Origin: Allosphingosinicella sp.
GTDB lineage: Bacteria; Pseudomonadota; Alphaproteobacteria; Sphingomonadales; Sphingomonadaceae
Direction: 5' to 3'
Assembly (NCBI GenBank): GCA_030447665.1
Contig: JAUJOJ010000006.1
Location: 20,271 to 84,270, forward strand
Length of the DNA: 64,000 bases
Positions 44,646 to 53,598 of this stretch are shown in pieces (positions within the stretch are counted from its first letter, which is position 1; each line of letters begins with the position of its first letter). The notes under the pieces are model-generated. The model did no database searches and had not been told where the DNA came from. It worked only from the letters and a program-made list of their open reading frames with translations. A program made the translations under genes and the position numbers.

Positions 44646-45292
44646 CCGAGAGCCTGGTTGAGCAGAGCCCAGTCGGCCTGTCCGTTGGCACGCGCGCTTC
44701 CTCGGGCCACGACGTGGATCGCGTCGATGCCCGCCGCCGCGGCGGCGGCAAGCCCGCTTTCCGCGTCCTCGAACACGAGGGCCTCGTCTGGCTGCGCACG
44801 ATGGTGGCGAAGCGCAATCAGGAAGCCTTGTGGGTCGGGCTTTCCCCGAGCCACGTCCTCGGCGCACACCACCGGTTCGAAGAAGTGGGCGAGCCCCACC
44901 CGCGCTAAAGCTACTTCAATCGTCGCACGCGAGCCCGACGTGCAGAGCGCCATCGCGTACCGGCCCTGCGCCCGGCGCAGGAAGTCGATGCTCCCGTCGA
45001 TCGCCTCCAACTCGGCCGCTACGAGGCGGAGCGCCCGCTGCCGCTTGTCGTGAACCAGCGCAGCGGCCTGCTCATCGCTCAGCACTAGGCCCAGCTCGCG
45101 CGCGATGTTGTTCACCGCATCCTCCGTCTTGAGGCCGGCGATCCGCGAATAATCGACCCACGCTCCGAACCGCGCGAACGCTTCGTTGAACGCTCGCGCG
45201 TGCAGCGGGGAACTGTCGACGATCGTACCATCGAAATCAAAGATCATGACCCTCTTACGTGACAAGAGCTGCCTCAATTCAAGGACGCTCAT
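44642..45292 (-). CDS. HAD-superfamily phosphatase
   Basis: The 216-residue protein has all HAD motifs: MIFDFDGTIVDSSPLHARAF (nucleophile Asp), ALCTSGSRATIEVAL (motif II Thr/Ser), GKPDPQGFLIAL (motif III Lys) and VFEDAESGLAAAAAAG (motif IV). The cap is helical, as in beta-phosphoglucomutase and phosphoglycolate phosphatase relatives. It could remove a phosphate or move one on a sugar or hydroxy acid. It overlaps both neighbours by four bases, so all three proteins should be made in fixed ratio. Confidence 0.87.
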   Translation of the reverse strand: MSVLELRQLLSRKRVMIFDFDGTIVDSSPLHARAFNEAFARFGAWVDYSRIAGLKTEDAVNNIARELGLVLSDEQAAALVHDKRQRALRLVAAELEAIDGSIDFLRRAQGRYAMALCTSGSRATIEVALARVGLAHFFEPVVCAEDVARGKPDPQGFLIALRHHRAQPDEALVFEDAESGLAAAAAAGIDAIHVVARGSARANGQADWALLNQALG

Positions 45293-46506
45293 GCCGCCGT
45301 GACGCCGGCTTCATACAGGGCAAGGATCCTGTCGATCACCCGCCTGCCGTCATGTTTGCCAGGGGCGTCGGCCGCCTCGAAGTCGTCGATTATGCGCCTG
45401 ACGGGGAGCTGGTCGAAATTCTCCTCGTCATAATCGACATAGGTCTCGTCGGATTTCCTCCGGCCGTTGTTGATCAGCACGGCCGAGAAGAGCTCGCCCG
45501 CCGCATATTGCCGCTGGTCGGCGCTGCGCAAATATTTGTAGGCGCCCCTCAGATAATCGGACGCGCGGTAGCTTGGCGTCTCATAGTCCGCGCCAATATT
45601 GGTGACGAACACCTTCAGCGCATCTCGGTTGGCCGCGATCGTCTCGGCGACGCCGCTCGACATGTAGGTTGGGTAGAGCGAGCTGTGCTGAGTCCCCGCC
45701 GAATAAACGATGATGTCCGCTTGCTCGAGCGCGAGCCTCACGCCTGGAGAGGCCATTGGCGCCGAATGATGGCGGCTCAGATAATATTTCTGCTCCTCGG
45801 GAGTGAGAGCCGCGAAGCGCTCGCGCGCGAGCGGCCGGTCCAGAAGATAGATTCCGGCGATCAGCACGTTCGATCGCAGCTCGACGATCTCCGCCTCGGA
45901 ATAGAGCACTTCCCCGTTCTCGCGAAGCGCCGCCAGCCACTTGTTCTCCACGCTGTTGGGAAGCACCGTACCCTTGAGGCGGAACAGCCGGTCCACAGTC
46001 TTCGTCGTGAGCTCCATATTGCGGTCGCAGGCGAGGTATGCCCCCGCGTAAAGACAGTTCATCAAGGAGCAGTCGGAAAATTCGAACTCCGCCCCCTCGG
46101 CCTTTTCGATCACTTCGAGCCCGTCGACGAACTCACCGAGGAAGCGCTGGAGCGAGCGCCGGATGCTAACGTTCGTCACCTCAATCGAAGCGATGCTCCG
46201 GGCGCCGCCGGCGAAGCTGCGCATGTCCTCCAGGATCGGGTCCCGCTGAGCTGCGAGCGGGTAGCGATAGGCGAACAGCGCAAGGCTCGCCGCATGGTCG
46301 GCATCGCCGTCGGGAAGCATCAGCTCCTGCACCTTTCGGATGTCGGAAGGGCCGAGCATGTCGAAGAAGCGCCGGATCAGCCCGGTCGATTTGCCATCGT
46401 CATAGGCGTTGACGATCGAGGTGACGTTAATGCCCTGGTAGCGCAGCATCGAAGGAATGATCGACGCAGCTCCGCGGCCTCCGTTAAGCACCACTACGTT
46501 CAGCAT
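45289..46506 (-). CDS. CofD/YvcK-like 2-phospho-L-lactate transferase family protein
   Basis: The 405-residue protein starts VVVLNGGRGAASIIPSML, the glycine-rich Rossmann loop of the CofD/YvcK (UPF0052) family, then VNAYDDGKSTGLIRRFF and MLGPSDIRKVQ. Later DIIVYSAGTQHSSLYPTYM is like the substrate region of CofD and YvcK. CofD moves phospholactate from a nucleotide to the F420 precursor; YvcK is a regulator. It has an extra central segment for its length. It is the first of the trio with HAD and NTP-transferase genes and lies in the polysaccharide locus, so it may attach a phospho-substituent. Confidence 0.8.
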   Translation of the reverse strand: MLNVVVLNGGRGAASIIPSMLRYQGINVTSIVNAYDDGKSTGLIRRFFDMLGPSDIRKVQELMLPDGDADHAASLALFAYRYPLAAQRDPILEDMRSFAGGARSIASIEVTNVSIRRSLQRFLGEFVDGLEVIEKAEGAEFEFSDCSLMNCLYAGAYLACDRNMELTTKTVDRLFRLKGTVLPNSVENKWLAALRENGEVLYSEAEIVELRSNVLIAGIYLLDRPLARERFAALTPEEQKYYLSRHHSAPMASPGVRLALEQADIIVYSAGTQHSSLYPTYMSSGVAETIAANRDALKVFVTNIGADYETPSYRASDYLRGAYKYLRSADQRQYAAGELFSAVLINNGRRKSDETYVDYDEENFDQLPVRRIIDDFEAADAPGKHDGRRVIDRILALYEAGVTAA

Positions 46507-46507
46507 G

Positions 46508-47737
46508 CTACTGCGCTCCTAATCGGTGACCCCTGGGTGCCAGCTTGTTGTAGACGCTGTCATATCGTCTCACCCCCTCCTCAATAGACAAATCAGCACT
46601 TGATGGCCTGATCCGTTTCCGGAGAAAAAACGGTCTCGCCAGCACCGACTCCAAAGCACCACGCAATGTTTCTGGCCTGAAATCCGGAACCACGACCGAG
46701 CTGTTCCTTTCTTCGTTCACGACGTGGTCCAAATCGCCTACTCCCTTATTCACGATTATGGGCACGTTCATTGCAAACAGTTCGCCGACTTTGGTCGGAG
46801 AGCATGCTGCTTTCGAAATTGTAGAACGGATGAATACAACCGATAAGTCTGCGGTAGCGATGTGTTCTGGAACATCGCTTCGGCTGCATGAGGTAAACCG
46901 AAGAGCCTCCAAAGGTACGCCGGCAACGGCAGCCTGCTGCTTCACCAGTTCTGCGCCGTTGTTCGCTACAAAGAGGAAGATCGCGTTGCTTCGAAGTGCC
47001 CTTAGCTCACGAAAAAGCGAGATCATCTCCGGAAGGAGGTAATCTGATCCGAGGCTGCCGAGGTAGAGTAGAACGGTCGCGTCCTTCGGGATATCCAGTG
47101 ATCGCCGCCGAGCTTCCACCGCCAGGGGCGGGATGGTCGCCGGATCAAACAACTCGAAGTCGGCGCAACAGGGAACAATTGTGTAGTTTACGCGGCTTCC
47201 GCCGGCCAGGTGTGGGTGTCGGGAGATGAGAATGTCAGCCGCCCTGTGCGTAAGCGTAACCACGTGATCGGCGGGTCCAAGTGTGGCTGACTCTCGCTTC
47301 CGAAACCACCTGTAGACAAACCTGGGTCGCTTCGTTTCCGCACGAGCATCGGCCCAAAAATCACGGAAATCCGCCAGGTATTTGAAGCCATATTTCCGCT
47401 TTAGCCATGCCGCTATCCCCAGGGGAAGGTAGCTACGGCAATGAACGATGTCGGGTTGCTCTTCCTTGGCCACCCGATCTGCAGTTCGCCACATGCTGAG
47501 CATCATGTAAAATGATCGAAGCAGGGGAGGCCGGTAGCGGACGGGCGACCACCTGATCCCAGCCTGATCAAAGACCCTCTGATACCGTTCCAGTTCAGGA
47601 TTCTGGTCCATCTTCTCGGCGCTGACGATATGGATTTGATGACCAAGACGCGCGAGCCTTAATAGATACGGCGCTATTTGCGATTGGCCGATATGGGCCG
47701 TTATGCCATCTTGTGTGAGGTACAGAATTCGAGCCAT
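46508..47737 (-). CDS. GT4 family glycosyltransferase
   Basis: The 409-residue product from the ATG at 47737 has ILYLTQDGITAHIGQSQIAP at the N-terminus and a GT-B donor half (ATVLLYLGSLGSDYLLPEMI, VPLEALRFTSCSRSDVPEHI, ACSPTKVGELFAMNVPIIVN). The CSPTKVGELFAMN block replaces the more usual EGFGxxxxEAM. GC content is visibly lower than that of the core genes, which suggests acquisition. It is one base upstream of the CofD-like start on the same strand, so it heads that operon. Confidence 0.85.
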   Translation of the reverse strand: MARILYLTQDGITAHIGQSQIAPYLLRLARLGHQIHIVSAEKMDQNPELERYQRVFDQAGIRWSPVRYRPPLLRSFYMMLSMWRTADRVAKEEQPDIVHCRSYLPLGIAAWLKRKYGFKYLADFRDFWADARAETKRPRFVYRWFRKRESATLGPADHVVTLTHRAADILISRHPHLAGGSRVNYTIVPCCADFELFDPATIPPLAVEARRRSLDIPKDATVLLYLGSLGSDYLLPEMISLFRELRALRSNAIFLFVANNGAELVKQQAAVAGVPLEALRFTSCSRSDVPEHIATADLSVVFIRSTISKAACSPTKVGELFAMNVPIIVNKGVGDLDHVVNEERNSSVVVPDFRPETLRGALESVLARPFFLRKRIRPSSADLSIEEGVRRYDSVYNKLAPRGHRLGAQ

Positions 47738-47959
47738 GTCAGTGGCGGGTCCCCGGCCGCGATCCCGATCCACCAGAACCTGCCAGAGGCATTCCCTCTT
47801 TGATTTTCTCACAAATGGGGTGATCAGAAGTACCAAATACGCTGTGCTGTGAAGTCATGGATCCGAAATAATGGTATTCTGGCGAGAAATGAAGTCGCCC
47901 CCGCTGAAGTCCGCGCAGGAAAGGAGGGATTCCCGATTTGAGGAGCGCTTGCAGAGGCG

Positions 47960-48871
47960 TCAGGGATCGAAATCCTTCCCAATCTTGCCGCGAAATCCGC
48001 GCAGGATTGCTTTCCAAAGGGTCGGCGCGCGGGACCCCAAGACGTAGCTGACTGCCTCGCCCAGCGAGTTTCTTCTGGCGGTTCTCGCAAGCGCCGCCGC
48101 CACGGTCGCGACATTCCAAGCCAGCGCGTGGTTCGGCGGGTAGCGACGGTTCAACGCGATGGTGTTCTTCACGTAGTAGTAAAATTTCATCTCATTCAGC
48201 GGCCTGCCGGCCACGGCAGGGTGAAAGTGGTGAGCGTCGAGGTGCGACAGCACCTTGCCCTGCGACCGCATGCGCATGAAAAAATCCACTTCGTCGCCGA
48301 AGATGAAAAACTCCGGATCCACATTGCCTATCCGCGAAACGATGTCGGTCCGGATCAGAGCGCCGTTGAAGAGATGCGCGAAGGGATATGTGCTTCCGCC
48401 GGCGTGTTGACGAAGATCGTGCAGCAAAGCTATTTTTCGCTTTATGCGGAAGAGCACGGGCCGATCGTTCTGATCCAGAATAGGGAAGGGGAAGACGAAC
48501 CTCTCTTTGTCGTCCTCGCACAGGACCACCGAGGATACGCAGGCGACGTCGTCTTGAAGAGCCTTTTCCAAGACCGCGAGAGCATGCACATCCGGGTACC
48601 CATCGTCATCCATCAGCCACACGGCGTCAAATCCACGCTCGACCGCCTCCGCAATGGCTCTATTCCAACCCCCGGCAGATCCGAGATTGCCTTGAGTCAC
48701 GTGGTCGACGCCCTTGCGCTTCAGCATCTCGACAGTGCCATCTGTACTCGCATTGTTGACGACGAGCAGCGCATCGAGACCCTTAGTCTGGGCTCGCACA
48801 CGGTCGATACACCGCGCGAGAAGCTCTGATCGGTTATGCGTCACGATGGCCGCGAGGATCTTCACGCGCAC
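47960..48871 (-). CDS. GT2 family glycosyltransferase (rhamnosyltransferase-like)
   Basis: The 303-residue product from a GTG start has ILAAIVTHNRSELLARCIDR, LLVVNNASTDGT, NLGSAGGWNRAIAEAVERG, then the metal-binding VWLMDDDGYPD. It also contains LFNGALIRTDIVSRIGNVD and FFIFGDEVDFFMRMR. The pattern is that of GlfT2/WbbL-like rhamnosyl or galactofuranosyl transferases. The start overlaps the end of a small remnant gene by 10 bases. Confidence 0.88.
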   Translation of the reverse strand: MRVKILAAIVTHNRSELLARCIDRVRAQTKGLDALLVVNNASTDGTVEMLKRKGVDHVTQGNLGSAGGWNRAIAEAVERGFDAVWLMDDDGYPDVHALAVLEKALQDDVACVSSVVLCEDDKERFVFPFPILDQNDRPVLFRIKRKIALLHDLRQHAGGSTYPFAHLFNGALIRTDIVSRIGNVDPEFFIFGDEVDFFMRMRSQGKVLSHLDAHHFHPAVAGRPLNEMKFYYYVKNTIALNRRYPPNHALAWNVATVAAALARTARRNSLGEAVSYVLGSRAPTLWKAILRGFRGKIGKDFDP

Positions 48872-49023
48872 ACCTCGCCCAGAGCCTCGTCGAGCAACGC
48901 CCAGGTTGCCGACCGGACGGCCTCGGGCATGAGATGGACCGCCTCGAGGCCGGCCGCCGCGGCCATCCCGTCGGTGCTGCCCGTGTTGGTAAATGAAAGA
49001 ACGATCAGGAGAATCTTAGCCAT
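48862..49023 (-). pseudogene. Short remnant resembling the C-terminus of a HAD phosphatase
   Basis: The 53-residue frame (MAKILLIVLSFTNTGSTDG, then MAAAAGLEAVHLM and SATWALLDEALGEV) shares the AAAAGxxAxHxx...WALLxxALG pattern of the HAD gene at 44642-45292 (AAAAAAGIDAIHVV, DWALLNQALG). The N-terminal part is unrelated. It appears to be a recombination junction left when a HAD gene copy was replaced. Its TGA overlaps the GT2 start and its ATG meets the EpsG-like stop, so it may still be translated. Confidence 0.5.
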
Positions 49024-50099
49024 CAAGACAAAATTTCATAGGGGGAGGAGAGGGGATAGAAACGGTATGGAACCCAAGCTTTCGAATGCACTGCAAAATT
49101 GAGCCAGACGAACTGTATGGCGGCCGAATAAGCAATCACAGCGACAATGATTTGGCCGTTCGTCCTCTGCTTGTTCCGAAAAGCGTCAGGCGCTCGCGAC
49201 CAAACGAACATCTGCAATGGGATCAGATAAAGCGAGACACGATCGACCGCGGTGGAAGAGGGGGTGAGGACGAGCGCAATCAAAGCTGCAAAGGATGCCC
49301 AGGCGAAGTTCCGCCACACTTTGCGGAGCTGCTCCGGAACGGCGAACCGCTTTTGGAAAAGTAAAAACAGCAGCGCTGGCGGGATGTTCATGGCGATCCG
49401 AATGGCGGCGCCCTGGGAGCTGTATTTCGTCCCCACATAATTCTGCATCATGACATCGAGCGATTGGGCGACGAACAAGTAGTAGGTCAACCAGCCGGTG
49501 GCGAAGAGAAGCGCGGCGGTCGCAACCCTGCTTTGCGCATTCGCCAAGGCGACGAGCGGCAAGACTATGATCGCCGATTTGTGAAAGGCGGCGGCCAGAA
49601 GCATGTATAACGAGAAGCGAAGCACCCACCGGCCGGTCAGGCTTGAGAGGCCCGCGAGGATGATGCCCATCGCGACGGCCTGCCGCGTGTATCCCATAGC
49701 AACGACGATGATCAGGTACGGGATAGCGACAAGAACCGCGAGCCACGGATTTGGCTGACGCCGCGCGAACCTCAGCAAGCCCCAGGTGAATATCGCCCCG
49801 CAGAGGAGATTGACGAACCAGATGCCGAGGCCGAGGGAGCTGCCTAGCCAATTCAGAACAGCGTAGCCTGGATCACCGGCTCCCAAAGCGCCGGTCAATT
49901 GGGAATATTTGAAGGTCCGGTAGATAGTGACGTAATTGCCCCAGTCACCGCCGACCTGATAGCGAAGGCCAACCATCAAGGCCACGAGCAGGCCCGCGGC
50001 CCAAAACAGAGGTGCGGATTGGCTTCCGATCAAGCCGCGGCGGCGGTATTGAACGGATCCTGCCGCGAAAACCGAGAAAAGAAGCCAATAGGGAAGCAA
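49023..50099 (-). CDS. EpsG-like polysaccharide polymerase (Wzy candidate)
   Basis: The 358-residue protein is a polytopic membrane protein with about 9-10 helices and the EpsG motif GLRYQVGGDWGNYVTIY near residue 45, followed by YTRQAVAMGIILAGL. EpsG/Wzy proteins polymerise lipid-linked repeat units in the periplasm. It lies next to the Wzc-like co-polymerase gene on the same strand, 92 bases downstream. A second candidate polymerase or ligase lies at 57600-58960. Confidence 0.85.
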   Translation of the reverse strand: MLPYWLLFSVFAAGSVQYRRRGLIGSQSAPLFWAAGLLVALMVGLRYQVGGDWGNYVTIYRTFKYSQLTGALGAGDPGYAVLNWLGSSLGLGIWFVNLLCGAIFTWGLLRFARRQPNPWLAVLVAIPYLIIVVAMGYTRQAVAMGIILAGLSSLTGRWVLRFSLYMLLAAAFHKSAIIVLPLVALANAQSRVATAALLFATGWLTYYLFVAQSLDVMMQNYVGTKYSSQGAAIRIAMNIPPALLFLLFQKRFAVPEQLRKVWRNFAWASFAALIALVLTPSSTAVDRVSLYLIPLQMFVWSRAPDAFRNKQRTNGQIIVAVIAYSAAIQFVWLNFAVHSKAWVPYRFYPLSSPYEILS

Positions 50100-50190
50100 G
50101 GGCGCTCCAACATCAATCCGGCGCGTGCCGCCATTCTGGTCAATCTAATCTAGAACAGGTCGGCTGACCCACGCTCGCCCTCTCTCCGGA

Positions 50191-52410
50191 TCACGAGTCC
50201 TGTGCCGGGAGAAGGTCGATGCGGCCTCTGCTCTTGCTGTCGGCGACGTAGCGATAGGGCTCGTAGCCGTAGGCGTAACTCATCAACTGCTTTGGGAACT
50301 TGGTGATGAGACCACCTATCAGGTGGCTGTCCGCTTCTTTCAATCTGCTGATGGCGTTGAGGGCGGCGCTTGTCCGGGTCTTCCCGCTTTCAACGACCAT
50401 CAAAGTGGCTTGGCAAGCTGCACCCAGCAGGGGAGCGTCAGCGAGCCCAAGCACCGGGGGACCATCAACGAGCACGAAATCGAACCGCTCCATGGCCTCA
50501 GCCAGAATGGTTTTCAGACGTGGTGAGGCAAGCAGCTCCGCCGGGTTGGGGGGAACCGCACCGGCCGTCAGCAAGAAGAGATTTTCGACCTTGGTCCGGG
50601 AGATGTGCTGTGACAAATTCCCGTCGGTGGTCAGCAAGATCGAAAGCCCTCGCTGCGAGGGTCCCTTGAAAACCGGCTTCCTCAGATCGCCGTCGATGAG
50701 CAGCACGGAGTTGCCGAGGCGTGCAAAGTTGGTCGCCAGCGCGAGGGTCGTGCTTGATTTGCCCTCCCCGGCTCGTGTGCTCGTCACCAGCAAAGTCCGC
50801 GGTGCGCCGCGGTCGGTGGCGAAGCGGAGCGACGTCAGAAGCGAGAAATAAGCTTCCGAGAGCTGCGAGTTTCGGTCCTCAAGCTCCGCCGTAAGCTGCT
50901 TCGGGTTGGTAAGCTTCGGTGTGGTCCCAAGCGGGGCAAGTTGAAGCTTGTCCCGCAGATCGTCCGGACCTTTGATGGTATCGTTGATAAATTCCAGCGC
51001 GAGTGCAGCGCCAAGGCCACTCACCAGACCCAAGCCCAAGCCGATCGCGAGGTTAAGGGGCAAGTTGGGAGAATATGGCCCGGCGGGAGCTTCCGCGCTG
51101 TCGACGACCGACACGACGTTCGTGCCGATGCCTCCGGCAACGCCAATCTCTTTATAGCGCTGCAACAGCGCATCGTAGAGCGTGCGGTTCGTGTCGACCT
51201 CGCGCTGGAGGATGTTGTACTGAATGCTCTTTCCGCGGAGGTTCTGAACAGCCCCGCGAAGCTGCGCTACCCTTTGCCTCAGCGAATTCTCCTGAGCAGC
51301 AGCGGCTCGGTATTCGGCGAGCATCTTGTTCGACTGGCCTCCAGCCGCTCGACCGGCCTCTGCGCCAATCAGCCTGTTGAGAGACTGGATGCGCGAGCGA
51401 AGCGCAACCAGCTCCGGATGCATCGGCTTCAGCGTCGTGCGCTTCTCCGCAAATTCGGCTTCGAGCGTGCCGACCTGCTGGCGGAGCGCTGACGTACGTT
51501 CTTCAACTTCGGCCGTGGTGCCGACGGAGCGCGATTGGCGGTAGCGCTGTTCCGCTTCGATCCGCTTCGTCTGAGCCTCGGCCAGCGCCGCGTTCAGCGC
51601 GACCAGCGAAGCTCCTTCGAGGGAGCTCGAGCCTCCCCGGGCTGGCTCGTCTTCGCCTCCACCGCCGCCGCCACCGCCGCCCCCAGTCTCGACGATTCCG
51701 GCGGCCTGCGCATAGGCAACCACCTGGCGTTCGGTTCTCTCCAGGTCCGCTTTTACCTTGGCGATCTGACGAGACAGGAAATCGCGCGCGTAGGACGAAG
51801 CATCGTAGCGGCGCTCGAGGTTGGAGTTGATGAAGTTTTCCGAAAAGCTGTTGACGATCTGAGCCGCAAGACCGGGCGAATCCGCCATGTAGGAGATCCG
51901 GGTCAGCCTGCTGTTCGGTAATGGTTCGACATCGAGAATGGCTTGCAGCTTCGCGGCCACGATCTTCTCCCGCGTCGCCCTATCCCCCTCTTGCGCGACG
52001 AACTCCGGATTGGAAGCGAGGTTCAGGTCCTGGGCAACGCGAGTGGCCAGGCTTTTGCTTCGCAGGAGGCCATATTGCGTTTCGAGGAACCTGGCATCTT
52101 CAACTTCCTGACCACTCTTTTCATCCTCATCCTCCATGACTTGCACGGAGGGGGGATTGAATTCCAAGGTCGCCTGCGCTCGATAGAGCGGCTTGGTGAG
52201 GAGGGTGACGACGACGGCCGCGGCCAAGCAGAGGGCGGTCGCGCCCAGGATAAGCCAGCGCCAATCGACGATGATGCGCCACAAGGTACCGAGGTTCAGA
52301 TCCGATCCGCGGCCAGCCTCGGGATAACCAGCCGGTGACGCCTGGCCGCTGAGGTCCTGGACCAGGAGCCAACGAGGTTCAGCGGCAGGATGTGCAACTT
52401 GCTTGTTCAT
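50191..52410 (-). CDS. Wzc/GumC-like co-polymerase with C-terminal tyrosine autokinase
   Basis: The 739-residue protein has two membrane helices (about 53-72 and 452-473) framing a periplasmic Wzz domain with coiled-coils (about 270-420) and a stretch of ten Gly at 243-252. The cytoplasmic BY-kinase has Walker A TSTRAGEGKSSTTLA (Lys551), Walker A' VLLIDGDLRKP (569-579) and Walker B FVLVDGPPV. The tail has a Tyr cluster (YAYGYEPYRY) as autophosphorylation sites. It controls chain length and export together with the GumB/Wza-like lipoprotein encoded 45 bases upstream. Confidence 0.93.
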   Translation of the reverse strand: MNKQVAHPAAEPRWLLVQDLSGQASPAGYPEAGRGSDLNLGTLWRIIVDWRWLILGATALCLAAAVVVTLLTKPLYRAQATLEFNPPSVQVMEDEDEKSGQEVEDARFLETQYGLLRSKSLATRVAQDLNLASNPEFVAQEGDRATREKIVAAKLQAILDVEPLPNSRLTRISYMADSPGLAAQIVNSFSENFINSNLERRYDASSYARDFLSRQIAKVKADLERTERQVVAYAQAAGIVETGGGGGGGGGGEDEPARGGSSSLEGASLVALNAALAEAQTKRIEAEQRYRQSRSVGTTAEVEERTSALRQQVGTLEAEFAEKRTTLKPMHPELVALRSRIQSLNRLIGAEAGRAAGGQSNKMLAEYRAAAAQENSLRQRVAQLRGAVQNLRGKSIQYNILQREVDTNRTLYDALLQRYKEIGVAGGIGTNVVSVVDSAEAPAGPYSPNLPLNLAIGLGLGLVSGLGAALALEFINDTIKGPDDLRDKLQLAPLGTTPKLTNPKQLTAELEDRNSQLSEAYFSLLTSLRFATDRGAPRTLLVTSTRAGEGKSSTTLALATNFARLGNSVLLIDGDLRKPVFKGPSQRGLSILLTTDGNLSQHISRTKVENLFLLTAGAVPPNPAELLASPRLKTILAEAMERFDFVLVDGPPVLGLADAPLLGAACQATLMVVESGKTRTSAALNAISRLKEADSHLIGGLITKFPKQLMSYAYGYEPYRYVADSKSRGRIDLLPAQDS

Positions 52411-52455
52411 GAGCTTTGCCTTGGTGCAGCCCCTGACGCTTCGGGACGAGCCTGG

Positions 52456-53220
52456 TCAGAACGGGCGGAAGATCGAGAGAATGGGAAGAGCGGTCAGCAA
52501 TTCCCGCTGCGCCGCGCGAAGCGAGGAGCCATCGACGACCACGATGTCCCCAGGATAGATTTGGGGATCTTCGGCCTCGCCGCGGCGGATTTTCGTCAGG
52601 TCGAAAGCCGCCGCCATTCGCTGGCCTTGAATTTGCCTGAAAACGGCAATCCGGCGGGGATTGGCGGCGTCGCTCGGGCCCTTCGCCAGCGCGATCGTCT
52701 GAAGCAGGGTCACAGGACCGTTGACCGGGTATAGGCCCGGCGCGGCCACAGCGCCGTCGACAGTGACGTTCCGCAGTGCCGAAGATTTGATGCCGACGCT
52801 GACTTGAGGGGACTCGAAATAGTCCTTTCCGAGGCGCTGCACGAGGTTCGCGCGCAGCTCACGAGCGGTCAGACCAGCGGCTTTAACCTCGCCGATCAGC
52901 GGGACAACGATGTTGCCTGTGAGATCCACCTGATAGTCTTTGGTCAGGTCGGCGGCCTTGAATACCTCGATGCTGAGCGTGTCCAGCGGGGAAATCTTGT
53001 AATCCTCGGCGATGGCGGCAACGGCGGGAACATCGGGGGTGCCGAAATTCTGGACGTCGTAAGGGATCGGGCCGCCGCGCGTGCCAGCACAAGCGCTCAG
53101 CGCCAGAAGAACCAGGCTGGCAAAAAGCAGGGACGCCGACCGGCCCCACTTTGAGCGCGAGCATTCCGATGCTCCGGGCACGAAGGGAACGCAAACGTCA
53201 ATTGCCAGTCCGGCCATCAT
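52456..53220 (-). CDS. Polysaccharide export lipoprotein (GumB/Wza family)
   Basis: The 254-residue protein has a lipoprotein signal (LLFASLVLLALSAC, lipid-attached Cys44), a polysaccharide export domain (YKISPLDTLSIEVFKAADLT, GNIVVPLIGEVKAAGLTARE) and one SLBB-like domain (VTVDGAVAAPGLYPVNGPV, IYPGDIVVVDGS). It forms the outer-membrane/periplasmic part of the export channel. The N-terminus before the hydrophobic segment is long for a lipoprotein, so the true start may be internal. It heads the operon with the co-polymerase. Confidence 0.9.
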   Translation of the reverse strand: MMAGLAIDVCVPFVPGASECSRSKWGRSASLLFASLVLLALSACAGTRGGPIPYDVQNFGTPDVPAVAAIAEDYKISPLDTLSIEVFKAADLTKDYQVDLTGNIVVPLIGEVKAAGLTARELRANLVQRLGKDYFESPQVSVGIKSSALRNVTVDGAVAAPGLYPVNGPVTLLQTIALAKGPSDAANPRRIAVFRQIQGQRMAAAFDLTKIRRGEAEDPQIYPGDIVVVDGSSLRAAQRELLTALPILSIFRPF

Positions 53221-53598
53221 GGAACTCCTACGGGCGGAGAGTTGCAGTCAACCACAATCAGGTGGTTCTTGCCACGAGATTTGCAACCGCCGCGGGGACG
53301 CGTCCGCCTTCTTGAAGCAGCACGGCACGCTTGGTTTTCACTACAGTTCAGTAGGGTGGGCCTAAAGTTATTAACCCGAACTCCTTGTAATCGCAAGGGA
53401 AATTCGAAGGTCAGAGGGGTGCCCTGGGCCGCAGCCGCTGATCCGAAAGCCCGTCTCAGGGAGTCGCTGGTCCAGGCGCCTACCTGAAAGTGTCGCGCCG
53501 CGGCACATCTAAAAGCTCTGAGCTTAACAAAGCGGAGCAGAAAAGGGGGCGATGATAGGTAATTTCTCGCCGCGTGCCTTTGCGCTAAAGTCGCCCCG
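53221..53598. other. Intergenic stretch with divergent promoters of the export operon
   Basis: No supported gene. The stretch separates the divergent export lipoprotein and NUDIX genes. Some AT-rich segments (TTATTAACCC, TTGTAATCGC) may be promoter elements. Confidence 0.45.

Noticed and set aside
45259-46587. A 442-codon plus-strand frame opposite the CofD-like gene
   Set aside because: It is a GC-driven shadow of the CofD-like gene with no recognisable motifs.
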